Numbered from the stretch's first letter, positions 52,513 to 62,664 are shown. The stretch is DNA of 64,000 nt from Sphingobacteriales bacterium (GCA_016718845.1 JADKCK010000038.1:22640-86639); one strand, 5' to 3'. Program-made: numbers and translations. Notes: generated by a model not told the origin, from the letters alone.

Positions 52513-54073
52513 ATGTAGTAGCATCTATTAGTGTTTCTTGTTGCCACTCACCTATAGCCCTTTTTTCGGTGTCAAAGTTAATGCCTATACCAACAACAGT
52601 TTTGTTTTCGATAGCATATTTATCATAATATACTTTATTTTTTATTTGATTAAGAGCTATTTCGGCACTTTGGTCAATTTTAAATTCGAGGATATAGATG
52701 TGGGTATTGGTTTTCACAACGGCATCCATTCTGCCATCCGAAGTATGAACTTCCGAATCCATAAGTAGCCCCAAATATCTAAAATGTAGGTGTACCAACG
52801 AGTGATAAAAATGTTCATTTTTGGCGTTGATAAGTAATGCAGGCACATCTTTGAGCAACGAATTGATGATAGCAATAACACGCTCTATGTTGTTTTGATG
52901 AAAAGCCGACACTACATCAAAAACAGGCTTTGGGCTATCGCCCATTTTTCTATCCAAAAGAGCGGCAATTAAATAATCGTGCATCGATTGCTCTACCTCG
53001 CGATTGGGATAATCGAGCGTATAGATGCCATTATAAATATCTATATGTTTTATGGTTAGATAACCTGTTTGAAACAATAATGTTCGGACATCTAAATTAT
53101 CTGGTTCGTAGCTATCTAACAACGAACGAGAGGCTGTGATTTGGTTAAAATCAAAAATTTTATTTTGTTTTATTAAATTAATTAAAAAAGTGGGTGTGCC
53201 AGTAGCAAACCAATAATTTTCGAAGGCACGGTTATCTAAAAATAGCAACACCGAATATGGATTATATACACTTGTTTTTGCATCCCAGCTATATCCATTA
53301 TACCATTTCTTAATTTGTTCTAATAATTGTTGTTCGTTTAGTGGGGCAAAATCGGGCAATGAGTCTTGTATATACTCATTAAAATACATTAATAAATCAC
53401 TTTGGGTGTAGCCTGTCAGAGCTGCATATTTTTTATTTAGGGTAATGTCGTTTAAGTGGTTTAGATTCGAGAATATACCAGTTTGGCTAAACTTTGATAC
53501 CCCTGTCATCAAAAAGAATTCGATATATGGGTCGGAATTTTTTACAATACTATAAAAATTACGCAGTATCTCTCTGTTTTTTTGAGCAATGTGCAAATTT
53601 TTATCTTCTAAAAAATCAATTATTGGTTTATCGTATTCATCTATCAAAATAACTACCCTGCCTTTTAAAGCTACCAATTTCTTAATAAGCTCTTCGAACA
53701 ATTGCGATGGACTTTTGCGCAGCAACACCAAACCATGCAATGCTGCTTGTTCGTGTAATGCTTCGGTTAAAACATAGTCTAGCCCTAAATTTAAATAATC
53801 AAATCTATTAAAAGCAATATGTACAATAGGGTGTATTTTATCCCAATCCCAATTATTTTCAATCCAAAGCCCTGTAAATAAGTTTTTGTTGCCGCTATAA
53901 ATTTCGGCAATGGTAGATAAAGTAAGCGATTTACCAAAACGGCGCGGGCGAGACAAGAAATAGTAATTATTTCCGCTTATTATGTTGTATATATACTCTG
54001 TTTTGTCTACATAAATAAAATCGTCTTCGCGCAATTTGCTAAAAGTTTGTATGCCTATTGGTAGTTTTTTCAT
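52511..54073 (-). CDS. AAA-ATPase-like protein with PD-(D/E)XK nuclease domain
   Basis: 520 residues from the ATG at 54071-54073; the longer start at 54097 lies inside the promoter (54095-54102). The AAA-ATPase-like domain opens with KLPIGIQTFSKLREDDFIYVDKT and a variant P-loop SRPRRFGKSLTLST; Walker B is VVILIDEYDKP. The C-terminal domain has YLGLLMDSEVHTSDGRMDAVVKTN and ILEFKID, i.e. Asp and E-x-K of a PD-(D/E)XK fold. This family is abundant in Bacteroidota and its function is unknown, possibly mobile or defensive. Stop lies at 52511, at the terminator. Confidence 0.9.
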   Translation of the reverse strand: MKKLPIGIQTFSKLREDDFIYVDKTEYIYNIISGNNYYFLSRPRRFGKSLTLSTIAEIYSGNKNLFTGLWIENNWDWDKIHPIVHIAFNRFDYLNLGLDYVLTEALHEQAALHGLVLLRKSPSQLFEELIKKLVALKGRVVILIDEYDKPIIDFLEDKNLHIAQKNREILRNFYSIVKNSDPYIEFFLMTGVSKFSQTGIFSNLNHLNDITLNKKYAALTGYTQSDLLMYFNEYIQDSLPDFAPLNEQQLLEQIKKWYNGYSWDAKTSVYNPYSVLLFLDNRAFENYWFATGTPTFLINLIKQNKIFDFNQITASRSLLDSYEPDNLDVRTLLFQTGYLTIKHIDIYNGIYTLDYPNREVEQSMHDYLIAALLDRKMGDSPKPVFDVVSAFHQNNIERVIAIINSLLKDVPALLINAKNEHFYHSLVHLHFRYLGLLMDSEVHTSDGRMDAVVKTNTHIYILEFKIDQSAEIALNQIKNKVYYDKYAIENKTVVGIGINFDTEKRAIGEWQQETLIDATT

Positions 54074-54094
54074 TTGCTTCTGCAATTTTTGGAA

Positions 54095-54102
54095 CAAAGA
54101 TA
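54095..54102 (-). promoter_or_regulatory. TAnnTTTG promoter deciding the start of the AAA/PD-(D/E)XK gene
   Basis: TATCTTTG on the minus strand, about 22 bp upstream of the ATG at 54073. Confidence 0.75.
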
Positions 54103-54262
54103 AGGTTTTTTGTGCTAAATGTAGCCATTTTAATTAAAAAAGCAGTTTTCAATTAAAACCCCAAGTACCTATTTAAGCAAAGTAATGTTTTTACACATAA
54201 ATTAAAAACACTTAAACCAGCCTTAACCTCAAACAATGGCACAGTTTGTGCCGTCTATAAAA

Positions 54263-54457
54263 TCAATCGGTATCTATACTTGTCAAACAATCGTTGTTTG
54301 CCTTGTTGTAGGGGCAATGCTTGCACCCATTGTTGCAGCAATATCCTCTGTCAAGCAGGTATTTTGCTGTAAAAACCCAATAACCTTGTTCGTTAAAATA
54401 ATAATCAATGCCTTGCACTAAAACCGCTTTTGTTTTGTTTTTGTGTTTTTTATCCAT
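54263..54457 (-). CDS. Small Cys-rich DUF5522-type protein
   Basis: 64 residues from the ATG at 54455-54457 (MDKKHKNKTKAVLVQG). The core FNEQGYWVFTAKYLLDRGYCCNNGCKHCPYN is the DUF5522 pattern with C-C-x-x-x-C-x-x-C, a likely metal-binding site. A longer start at 54493 adds a hydrophobic stretch not found in the family. Cytoplasmic, function unknown. Divergent from topA. Confidence 0.85.
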   Translation of the reverse strand: MDKKHKNKTKAVLVQGIDYYFNEQGYWVFTAKYLLDRGYCCNNGCKHCPYNKANNDCLTSIDTD

Positions 54458-54581
54458 TTTATAATAAAAAATAATGAACCATACAGTAACCATATACCCA
54501 ATTTAGGGTCTATTAGAAGACAAAATTAGGTAAAACTTTTTTTTCTTTGCAATTAAACAACTAAATCTAAAATTTGTTTGA

Positions 54582-54589
54582 TACTTTTG
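54582..54589 (+). promoter_or_regulatory. TAnnTTTG promoter of topA
   Basis: TACTTTTG, about 45 bp upstream of the ATG at 54634. Confidence 0.6.
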
Positions 54590-54633
54590 CACCGCCTTAT
54601 CAACAATAACCCAAATTACTTAGCTTTTTTTTT

Positions 54634-57228
54634 ATGAGTAAAAATTTAATGATAGTAGAGTCGCCTGCCAAAGCAAAAATAATAGGAAAATTTTTGGGGC
54701 AAGATTTTACCGTGCGCTCGTGCTACGGGCATGTACGCGATTTGCCCAAAGGAGATACCGCCATTGACGTAAACAATAATTATAAACCGCAGTACGAAAT
54801 TTCGGAAGATAAAAAACAGGTTGTTGCCGACCTTCGGAAATTAGCCAAAAGCGTTGAGCAGGTATGGTTAGCAACAGATGAAGACCGCGAAGGTGAAGCC
54901 ATATCGTGGCACCTATGCGAGGTGTTAAACCTAAACATCAAAAATGCCAAGCGCATTGTGTTTCACGAAATAACAAAACCTGCCATTCAAAAGGCAGTAC
55001 AAAACCCGCGCCTTATTGATACCCATTTGGTTGATGCTCAACAAGCTCGTCGAGTGGTCGACCGATTGGTGGGTTTTGAAATATCCCCTATTTTGTGGCG
55101 CAAAATTAGCGGAACCTCTTTATCGGCTGGGCGCGTACAGTCGGTAGCTGCCCGATTGGTGGTTGAACGAGAACGAGAAATAGCCGCTTTTGAATCTACA
55201 CCTTACTTTAAAATAATTGCCACTTTTAAAGTAAAAGACAAAGATGGCAAAGAAGTATACTTTAAAGGCGAACTGCCCGAAAAAATAGATACGCAAAATG
55301 ATGCCAAAACCTTTTTGCAAAACTGTATCGGAGCCAATTTTACCATCACCGACCTGCAAGTAAAGCCTGCTAAAAAATCGCCGCCACCGCCTTTTATCAC
55401 CTCAACACTACAACAAGAAGCCAACCGAAAACTAGGTTTCTCGGTGTCGAGAACCATGAACATTGCCCAAAAACTGTACGAAGCAGGTAAAATTACCTAT
55501 ATGCGTACCGACTCTACCTACCTGTCCGACACCGCAATTACCAATGCGTCGCAAGAAATTGTGAATAGCTATGGCGATAAATATTTACAAAACAGACAAT
55601 TTAAAACCAAATCGGCACTAGCTCAAGAGGCACACGAAGCCATCAGACCTACCTACTTTGAACAACACGAAGCCGGCGAAACACCCGAAGAACGCAAACT
55701 ATATAGCCTTATCTGGAAACGCACCTTGGCATCGCAAATGAGCGATGCACAATTAGAGCGCACCACCGCTACCATAGACATCTCTACCCTACCTAAAGAC
55801 AAACTAGTGGCACGTGGCGAAGTACTAAAATTTGATGGCTTTTTAACCCTTTACCGCGAATCAGCCATCGATGAAGAAAGCGAAGAAGAACAATCGAGCA
55901 TGTTACCACCCCTTAGTATAGGTCAGGTGTTAGCCCTGCGAGATATGCAAGCCACCGAAAAATTTCCGCGAGCCGCCGCCAGATACAACGAAGCATCTTT
56001 AGTAAAAAGATTAGAAGAATTGGGCATCGGACGACCCTCGACCTACGCCGCAACCATTAGCACCATTCAAAACCGTGGTTATGTGGTGCGCGAAGACCGA
56101 GAAGGCACCATGCGCGATTTTAGAGTACTATTGCTTACAGGTCCTAACGGCAATCCACCAAACAATATATCGGCTAAAACAAGCCAAGAACGCACAGGCG
56201 TAGAAAAAGCAAAATTGTTTCCGACAGATATTGGCATGGTCGTAAACGACTTTTTAGTTAAGCACTTCTCTAATATCGTTGACTATAACTTTACCGCTCA
56301 AATCGAAAAACAATTTGACGAAGTAGCACAAGGCAACAGCCAATGGACAGATGTAGTAGATAATTTTTACAAACCTTTTCATATTACCGTTGAAGACACC
56401 AAACAAAACGCCGAGCGTGAAACCGGACAACGACTTTTGGGCAAACACCCAAAAACAGGCAAAGAAATGTTTGCCCGATTAGGTAAGTTTGGCGCCATGG
56501 TGCAAATTGGCAACAGCGACGACGAAGAAAAACCACTCTTTGCTTCTATCCGCGCACCACAAACCCTACAAAGCATTACCCTTGAGCAAGCCCTAACCCT
56601 CTTTGACCTGCCCCGCAACCTAGGCGAGTTTGAAGGTAAGGACATGAAAGTAAGCGAAGGCAGATTTGGACCTTATGTGCAGCACAACAGCGCTTTTTAC
56701 TCGCTGCCCAAAGGTGCCGACCCTTACACCATAAACCCCGAACAAGCCGTAGAGGTAATACTTGCCAAACGCAAAGCCGATATCGAAAAAGTTATCAAAA
56801 GTTTTCCAGAAGATGCCAACATACAAGTATTAAACGGCAGATTTGGTCCCTACATAAAAGCAGGTGCAGCCAACATAAAAATACCCAAAGGCACCGACCC
56901 CAAAGAGCTAACTTTTGAGGATTGTAAAGCATTAATTGGCAATACCCCAACAACTAAACAGGTAAAGGTAAACGAAAAGGACATACTCAAAAAGTTTGTT
57001 GAAGATACAACTGTATTTGTGCTTAAAGGACGATTTGGTCCCTACATAAAAGCAGGCGAAGCCAACGTAAAAATACCCAAAGATACCAATGCCGAAGCCC
57101 TAACCTACGACGACTGCCGCAAATTGATAGACAAACCCGCATCAACCAAAAAAGCAAAAGCTAAAACAAGCGATACGGCAACTACCAAAACTAAAACGGC
57201 AACAACAAAAGCCCCAAAAACAAAATAA
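54634..57228 (+). CDS. topA: DNA topoisomerase I
   Basis: Relaxes negative supercoils by single-strand passage. 864 residues. TOPRIM domain: KNLMIVESPAKAKIIGKFLG, with DEDREGEAISWHL as metal site. The catalytic tyrosine is Tyr289 in YMRTDSTYLSD. Also LVGFEISPILWRKI and LEELGIGRPSTYAATISTI. The C-terminal part has no Cys4 zinc ribbon; instead there are three copies of a GRFGPYV/IQ or KAG repeat (VSEGRFGPYVQ, NGRFGPYIKAG, KGRFGPYIKAG) plus a Lys/Thr tail, usual for Bacteroidota. Complete gene. Confidence 0.97.
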   Translation: MSKNLMIVESPAKAKIIGKFLGQDFTVRSCYGHVRDLPKGDTAIDVNNNYKPQYEISEDKKQVVADLRKLAKSVEQVWLATDEDREGEAISWHLCEVLNLNIKNAKRIVFHEITKPAIQKAVQNPRLIDTHLVDAQQARRVVDRLVGFEISPILWRKISGTSLSAGRVQSVAARLVVEREREIAAFESTPYFKIIATFKVKDKDGKEVYFKGELPEKIDTQNDAKTFLQNCIGANFTITDLQVKPAKKSPPPPFITSTLQQEANRKLGFSVSRTMNIAQKLYEAGKITYMRTDSTYLSDTAITNASQEIVNSYGDKYLQNRQFKTKSALAQEAHEAIRPTYFEQHEAGETPEERKLYSLIWKRTLASQMSDAQLERTTATIDISTLPKDKLVARGEVLKFDGFLTLYRESAIDEESEEEQSSMLPPLSIGQVLALRDMQATEKFPRAAARYNEASLVKRLEELGIGRPSTYAATISTIQNRGYVVREDREGTMRDFRVLLLTGPNGNPPNNISAKTSQERTGVEKAKLFPTDIGMVVNDFLVKHFSNIVDYNFTAQIEKQFDEVAQGNSQWTDVVDNFYKPFHITVEDTKQNAERETGQRLLGKHPKTGKEMFARLGKFGAMVQIGNSDDEEKPLFASIRAPQTLQSITLEQALTLFDLPRNLGEFEGKDMKVSEGRFGPYVQHNSAFYSLPKGADPYTINPEQAVEVILAKRKADIEKVIKSFPEDANIQVLNGRFGPYIKAGAANIKIPKGTDPKELTFEDCKALIGNTPTTKQVKVNEKDILKKFVEDTTVFVLKGRFGPYIKAGEANVKIPKDTNAEALTYDDCRKLIDKPASTKKAKAKTSDTATTKTKTATTKAPKTK

Positions 57229-57230
57229 TA

Positions 57231-57270
57231 AAAAGCAGCATTACGAATGGTCGTAATGCTGCTTTTTTTA
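57231..57270 (+). terminator. Terminator of topA
   Basis: A perfect stem (aaagcagcattacga / tcgtaatgctgcttt) with a 4-base loop and T7. Confidence 0.92.
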
Positions 57271-57293
57271 TCATCAACAATCAAAGCCACCCG

Positions 57294-57372
57294 CCCCGCT
57301 TAACGCGGAAAATGTCTTTTTTGGGGGTGATGCTTAGCACTCCCTGATTCGACAAGTAGGTGGCACCCCCAT
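57294..57372 (+). repeat. REP-like structured repeat, copy D
   Basis: The most complete copy: left hairpin 'ccccgcttaacgcggaaa', then the stem TGGGGGTG/CACCCCCA enclosing 'atgcttagcactccc' and 'aagtaggtgg'. Lies between convergent topA and TonB-receptor genes. Confidence 0.85.
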
Positions 57373-57396
57373 AACACCTGTTTGCGCAAACCCCAA

Positions 57397-59814
57397 TTAC
57401 AACTCTACAATAATACCAATACTAGGTATCGTAGTGCCATTTTCGTTGGGTAATTCTTTTAACAAATAGCGCGTTGGGTCGGCTGGATTAACAATAGGGC
57501 TGCCCGCTGCATCGCGCACGGTGTTTAACAAAGCTTGCCCCTGCGACTTAAAGCCGTAGGCATTTTGCACGTCTAAAAACAAATTTAGGTTCCAGCGTTT
57601 AAAAAACCATTTTTTATCTATCCTAAAATCAAGCCCATGAAAAGCCTGTCCCCGCTCATCGTTTAAGCGGCTATAATCGGGTATACCTGTGTTGTTGGCG
57701 TTCCAAATGGGGATAAGTGCCGTAGTTTCGCGGTCAAAGGGGGTGAAAGGCAAGCCCGACGAGAAGCGGAATCTAGCCCCAAGCTCCCAGTTTTTGCCCA
57801 ATTTTTTGCCACCTGTTAGGCTTATAATATGTCGGGCATCCCATGCCGAAGGTGCATAATCGCCGTTAGTTTCTTTAAATTGGCTCCAACCCAACGTATA
57901 CGACACAATGCCATAAAAACCCTTAAACAGTTTTTGTTGCACCAACACCTCCATGCCATAAGTTCGCCCTTCGGATGTTGAGTTGATTTGCTCGTTGCCA
58001 ATTACCCCAAAATCGGCACCTAAGTTAGCCAACGAAATGCCTTTTTGTATCGAAAACGGATAATGGCTGTATTGTTTATAATATCCCTCGACGGTAATAC
58101 GGCTGTTGCGCTTGGTGTTTAACTCAATGCCTCCAACAATGTGGTTACAGCGAGTATAGCGCACACCATTGTTTTTATTAACTAATTCGTTGCCCTCTTT
58201 ATAGCCCAAAATGGTGTAGGCAGGCAACTGATAATACATGCCCGTATTAAAATTTAGACTAATAATAGGCGACACCGCATACGATAAAGACAAACGGGGC
58301 GAAATTTGCTCAAGGGGGTTGCTCATCTCCTTCGAGTAACTGCTGCCGTCGGCTCTGATACCTACCGATGTGGCTAATTTATTGTTAAAAAACGATTTGC
58401 TTAGTTGTGCAAACGCTCCATATTTCACCAAATTTAGTTTGTTGGTGTAATCAATCGTAAAAATAGAATCTGCAACAGGCACTTTTTGGAAAGTGCTGTT
58501 GGTGTAGGTTACCAAATCTAAACCAGCACCGTAGGTTAGTTTAACATCGTTTTTGTAACGGATAACATCTTCAACACGCAATTTGTTCTCTATTTCCTCC
58601 GACACATAGTCAAACAGCAACTCGCCGTTTTCGATGTTGTTGCGGTATTTATACGCCCTATTGTTTAGGTGGCTACGACTTAGCACCACATTGGTATAAC
58701 TATTTTTGCGAAAATTGGTGTACTTAGCCCCAATGGTGTAGTTCCATTGGTTGTTAATAGGTAGGTTTTCGAGCAGTAGTTTGTTTGCTTCAACGCTTAG
58801 CGAGTCTTCGGCGGTTTTAGCTTCGGTGCCAATATCGGTGTTTAGTTTAAAGTTGTCTATGGCTCCAATGCCCAAAAAGGTGATGCTATTTTTGTCGTTA
58901 ATTTTATGTTTTACCTTAAACTGAAAATCGTTGTAGGTAGGCAAAATGGGCAATTGTAAAGCGGCAAACAAAAACTGCAAATACGAGCGTCGAGCCGAAA
59001 AAATGAAGTTTGTTTTTTTGCCAATAGGTCCATCAAGCGTAGCTCCAATATCGGTTGCACCCACAATGCCGTTAAAGGTAAGTCGGTCGGGGTTGCCCTC
59101 TTTAAATTTAAAATCAAAAACCGAGCTTAAGCTGTTGCCGCGTGTAGCAGGAAAAGCGCCCGAATAAAAATCAACTTCGCTCACAAAATCTACGTTGATA
59201 ATACCTACGGGTCCGCCCGACGAGCCTTGTGTGGCAAAGTGGTTAATGGTGGGTATTTCGATGCCATCAATAAAAAAGCGGTTTTCGGACGGGGCACCGC
59301 CGCGTATCAAAATATCGTTTCTGAAACTACCCGTTGTAGCCACGCCCGGCAGCGATTGTATAGCCTTTGATATATCGCGATTGCCACCCGGGTTGCGTTT
59401 AATCTCGTTTACGCCAATATTGCGCAACGACAGTGGGCTTTCTTCGGTACGTGCAAAGGGTTTTGCCTGGATAACTACCTCTTTTAAGGTTTCGGCATTG
59501 GGCGATAGCGGTATATCTATAATGGCAGCCCGGGCGTTGCTCACCTGAATCTCGAAGGTAGTATAGGGTTTGTAGCCCACAAACGAGCATTGTAAATTGT
59601 ACAAACCGGGTTTTAGGTTGCCAATTTCGTAATTGCCGTTTTCGTCGGAGGTAGCACCTATAGTAGTATTTTGCAACACTACATTGGCAAAAGGTACAGG
59701 CTCGTTGCTAATGGGGTCGTAGATACGCCCTTTGATAATGCCCATGTTTTGGGCAATACTTAACAGCGATTGAAATACTAAAACAAGTAATAAAAGTAAA
59801 TTTTTGTTTGACAT
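57397..59814 (-). CDS. TonB-dependent receptor with carboxypeptidase-like N-terminal domain
   Basis: 805 residues. Signal peptide (VFQSLLSIAQ). A CarboxypepD_reg-like domain covers about 25-115 (GIIKGRIYDPISNEPVPFANV, GENGNYEI-type turn), then a plug with SPLSLRNIGVNEIKRNPGG, ILIRGGAPSENRFFIDGIEI. The barrel follows from about 230 with alternating strands. Outer-membrane importer driven by TonB. No SusD partner or TonB box of the SusC kind is nearby, so it may transport a peptide, siderophore or metal complex rather than glycan. Monocistronic; convergent with topA. Confidence 0.93.
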   Translation of the reverse strand: MSNKNLLLLLVLVFQSLLSIAQNMGIIKGRIYDPISNEPVPFANVVLQNTTIGATSDENGNYEIGNLKPGLYNLQCSFVGYKPYTTFEIQVSNARAAIIDIPLSPNAETLKEVVIQAKPFARTEESPLSLRNIGVNEIKRNPGGNRDISKAIQSLPGVATTGSFRNDILIRGGAPSENRFFIDGIEIPTINHFATQGSSGGPVGIINVDFVSEVDFYSGAFPATRGNSLSSVFDFKFKEGNPDRLTFNGIVGATDIGATLDGPIGKKTNFIFSARRSYLQFLFAALQLPILPTYNDFQFKVKHKINDKNSITFLGIGAIDNFKLNTDIGTEAKTAEDSLSVEANKLLLENLPINNQWNYTIGAKYTNFRKNSYTNVVLSRSHLNNRAYKYRNNIENGELLFDYVSEEIENKLRVEDVIRYKNDVKLTYGAGLDLVTYTNSTFQKVPVADSIFTIDYTNKLNLVKYGAFAQLSKSFFNNKLATSVGIRADGSSYSKEMSNPLEQISPRLSLSYAVSPIISLNFNTGMYYQLPAYTILGYKEGNELVNKNNGVRYTRCNHIVGGIELNTKRNSRITVEGYYKQYSHYPFSIQKGISLANLGADFGVIGNEQINSTSEGRTYGMEVLVQQKLFKGFYGIVSYTLGWSQFKETNGDYAPSAWDARHIISLTGGKKLGKNWELGARFRFSSGLPFTPFDRETTALIPIWNANNTGIPDYSRLNDERGQAFHGLDFRIDKKWFFKRWNLNLFLDVQNAYGFKSQGQALLNTVRDAAGSPIVNPADPTRYLLKELPNENGTTIPSIGIIVEL

Positions 59815-60066
59815 TTTGGTTGTTAAATTCTGCTATAAATTAACCCTTAAACAATTAAACAAGCAAAAGGTTTTGGGATAGATGCAAAAAATAAAGACAA
59901 TGAAATGTTATAAATAAGCATTTAATGGTTTGTAGAGATGATAGCTAAATGTTTGCAGATTGCAACATAAACTGTTTAAATGTATGGTGTATCCACAAAA
60001 ATAGTTGCTTTTGGCGCAAAAAATAAAAAAATACCCACAATGCAACATAAATACACACAAAAGAGC

Positions 60067-60074
60067 TAAATTTG
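60067..60074 (+). promoter_or_regulatory. TAnnTTTG promoter
   Basis: TAAATTTG about 32 bp upstream of the gene at 60106. The ~290-bp divergent gap to 59815 shows nothing else. Confidence 0.55.
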
Positions 60075-60105
60075 TACTATCATTCATCACTTAAACTTTG
60101 TTGAT

Positions 60106-61605
60106 ATGGCAACTTACTCCACCGACCTGTTCGACCTTATTAAAGCCCTAACAATTGCCGAAAAAGCCTATTTCAAAAAATATGCCTACAAACAACAAAC
60201 CGATAGCAAAGACAACCCATATTTGCGCCTATTTGATGCCATAGATAAACAAGAACTGTACGACGAAGAAAAACTGATACACAAACTAGCTAAAGAAAAA
60301 ATTGCCAAACAATTTTCGGCAGCCAAAAATTACCTATACAATCTTATTCTTGATTGTATAGCCATGTACGATGCCACCGAAGGCAACACCCGACACAAAT
60401 TGCGCCAACAAATACGCCAAGTAGAAGTGCTAGTAGATAGAGGTTTGCGCGAACAAGCCGCCAAAAAAGTAGAGGCTGCCCGCAAACTTTTACACCCCGA
60501 TAACATCATCAACCAATATTCGTTGCATATTGAGTTAATCAACCTGTCGCTCGAGATACTGCCGTATAAATCCGAAACTTTTGACGAGCGGATGAAACTG
60601 CAATACGAAAAAGAACACATTTTTATGGTGGTTAGCAACAGCCAACAATATTACAATTTGTACCTTAAAACCATCTATTTATTATATAAAACAGGCGACA
60701 AGCAATTAGGCAAACACGAACAATATGCGCAAGAGTTTAAAGAAATTATTGAGCATCCATTGATGGACAATATAAGTTTAGCACTATCGTTTAACGCCCG
60801 TTTGTTTTTTTGCAATATTTGGTTTGATTACTATATGTGGATAACCGATTACGCAAAAGCATTGCAGTACGCCCAATTACAATTGGCACAATTTAACACC
60901 TTGTCGCTTAGGTTGGGCAATGTGCAAAAATATATGGTGGCTTATAAAGGCGTACTAATGGCACTTACGCAGCTAAACAATGTAGTACAATTTGAAGAAA
61001 CAGTACAAGAAATAACAAATTGGTACGAACAATATGGCGACAAAGTGCAACCCGAATCGATAGAAGCGATATTGGGCTGCATTTACGGCTCGCCTTTTGA
61101 TGCCTACTACAAATGGAAAAAATATGCCAAAGCACTTGCGTTAATCCCTCGAATGAAAATTTATTTTGCCGACCCCTTTGCACAACGCCAAATGCCCGCC
61201 ATAATGCACTATCAGTTTTGTATTGCTGCCCTTTATTTTTACATGGGCAACTACGATGCCGCACTCAACGAACTAAACGTTTTGTTGGACAATAAAAACC
61301 TCGAAACCCTACCTGCTTATCATGGTTATGCTCGTATTTTACATCTATTGATACATTTTGAACTATCTAACGACCTACTACTCGAATCGCTAGGCAGAGC
61401 TACCTACCGTTTTTTGCACCAACATCAATCCGATTATCAGGTAGAAACGCACTTAGTGCGGTTTATGCGAAACGTATCGCAAATACCCAATAAACGCCAA
61501 ATGATTATTGCTTTGCAAAACCTGCGCAACAAATTAACACCCTTGCAAAACGAAGACTTTGAAAGAAGCCTTCGAGGTTATTCATTATTTAGATTGGATA
61601 GATAG
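60106..61605 (+). CDS. Alpha-helical (TPR-like) protein of unknown function
   Basis: 499 residues, no signal peptide, no membrane segment. Helical throughout, with a repeated pattern of paired helices (FDLIKALTIAEKAYFKKYAYK, LRQQIRQVEVLVDRGLREQA, AALYFYMGNYDAALNELNVLLD). The last example is TPR-like. A similar long helical protein is common and single-copy in Bacteroidota; I know of no function. Probably a cytoplasmic scaffold. The gene is preceded by its own promoter and closed by a terminator. Confidence 0.75.
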   Translation: MATYSTDLFDLIKALTIAEKAYFKKYAYKQQTDSKDNPYLRLFDAIDKQELYDEEKLIHKLAKEKIAKQFSAAKNYLYNLILDCIAMYDATEGNTRHKLRQQIRQVEVLVDRGLREQAAKKVEAARKLLHPDNIINQYSLHIELINLSLEILPYKSETFDERMKLQYEKEHIFMVVSNSQQYYNLYLKTIYLLYKTGDKQLGKHEQYAQEFKEIIEHPLMDNISLALSFNARLFFCNIWFDYYMWITDYAKALQYAQLQLAQFNTLSLRLGNVQKYMVAYKGVLMALTQLNNVVQFEETVQEITNWYEQYGDKVQPESIEAILGCIYGSPFDAYYKWKKYAKALALIPRMKIYFADPFAQRQMPAIMHYQFCIAALYFYMGNYDAALNELNVLLDNKNLETLPAYHGYARILHLLIHFELSNDLLLESLGRATYRFLHQHQSDYQVETHLVRFMRNVSQIPNKRQMIIALQNLRNKLTPLQNEDFERSLRGYSLFRLDR

Positions 61606-61689
61606 TAAGTTGCAAACACTAGCATGGTAGAGTGGACAGAAAGACAAGCCACTAAAATACTCAATTAATTGCACCCTCTTAACCGTTTA

Positions 61690-61750
61690 AACGACCTGAA
61701 ATCAATAGCACTTTTAATATGGTGTTATTGGCTTAGGTCGTTTTTTTTTA
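61690..61750 (+). terminator. Two-tier terminator
   Basis: Outer stem aacgacct / aggtcgtt with an inner stem aatagcac / gtgttatt, then T9. Confidence 0.88.
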
Positions 61751-61949
61751 CTTATTTTGTCCATAATCGCCTAAAAAAACTGTTTTTTTACGTTTTTTTT
61801 AACCGCCAAAATAAAGCCAGAAATTTAGTCAATTTTTACCATAACTAACTGATTATCAACACATTATGTAGCATTTTAGCTTTGCAGATGAATGAGCTAA
61901 AGTTAAAAATCGCCCTTTTTTTGGTTCGACATACCTTTAAGCAGCACTG

Positions 61950-61957
61950 TATCTTTG
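61950..61957 (+). promoter_or_regulatory. TAnnTTTG promoter
   Basis: TATCTTTG about 78 bp upstream of the exported-protein gene at 62035. Confidence 0.6.
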
Positions 61958-62002
61958 CACTATCAATTGAAACAAACAAACAAAGCAATTGATAATACTC
62001 AA

Positions 62003-62058
62003 CATCTCTTCACAAATTTTAAATCGTTTTTGTTATGAAAACCAACTTCTTTTCATTC
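62003..62058 (+). repeat. Leader/signal-peptide repeat, copy 1
   Basis: 'catctcttcacaaattttaa' through the start codon and first eight codons (MKTNFFSF); repeated at 62665-62721 with a few changes. Confidence 0.8.
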
Positions 62059-62623
62059 GCAGCAGTAGCTACAGTAGCTATTATTTCTTTGGTGTTTAAC
62101 ACCACCACGCTTCAAGCACAAGATACCGACTGGACACAAACACCCGAGTATCAACAAATGTACAACGACCTGATGGGTACAGTGAACAAAACCTACGAAG
62201 ACACCTACAACGAAGGCATGAACAGTGCCAACAAAATTATGGAGCAGCAAAAGCCGACGAACAACGATACTACAACGAGCTAATGGACATGGTCAACAAA
62301 ACCTACGAAGACACCTACGCCGAGTATGAAGCTATCTTTAATCAGATTATTGCCAACGCCAACGCCAACGCCAAAGTAATGGAAGCTCAACTAATTGCAC
62401 AAGGACAAGCCGTTTATCAACAAGCATTGGCACGAGGCATGAGCGATGCCGCCGCCCAACAAGCCGCCGTAAAACCGTAGGCAACATTGCCAGCACCAAC
62501 AGCATTACCAACTCGTTTGGTCACGATTTGACCATGAAAATATCAAACAACTGGCCCAACGGTAGCGGAGCACTCTACCAATACAGCGATGGCTCGGTGG
62601 GCAATTGGGCTACCCGATACTAA
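62035..62623 (+). CDS. Small exported protein with two frameshifts
   Basis: Signal peptide MKTNFFSF...LQAQ. Three reading frames join into one protein of about 196 residues if one A is added at each of two A4 runs (62249-62252, 62471-62474). The order is then QTPEYQQMYNDLMGTVNKTYEDTYNEG; ADEQRYYNELMDMVNKTYEDTYAEYEAIFNQI; and a tail with SITNSFGHDLTMKISNNWP...YSDGSVGNWATRY. NKTYEDTY occurs twice, an internal repeat. Helical, probably periplasmic or surface. Function unknown. Confidence 0.65.
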
Positions 62624-62664
62624 TCGTTTTTGACAATAGTAACCTCTTTATTTTACCCTTCTAC

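Larger units (their letters stand above)
61606..62034. other. Intergenic: terminator, then promoter region of small exported genes
   Basis: Includes the terminator at 61690-61750, AT-rich sequence, and a promoter TATCTTTG at 61950-61957. No gene seen. Confidence 0.55.

Noticed and set aside
61606..62034. tRNA or other stable RNA in the longer gaps
   Set aside because: I looked for cloverleaf arms and the GTTCRANNC loop in all gaps over 200 bp and found no convincing candidate; only terminators and promoters.
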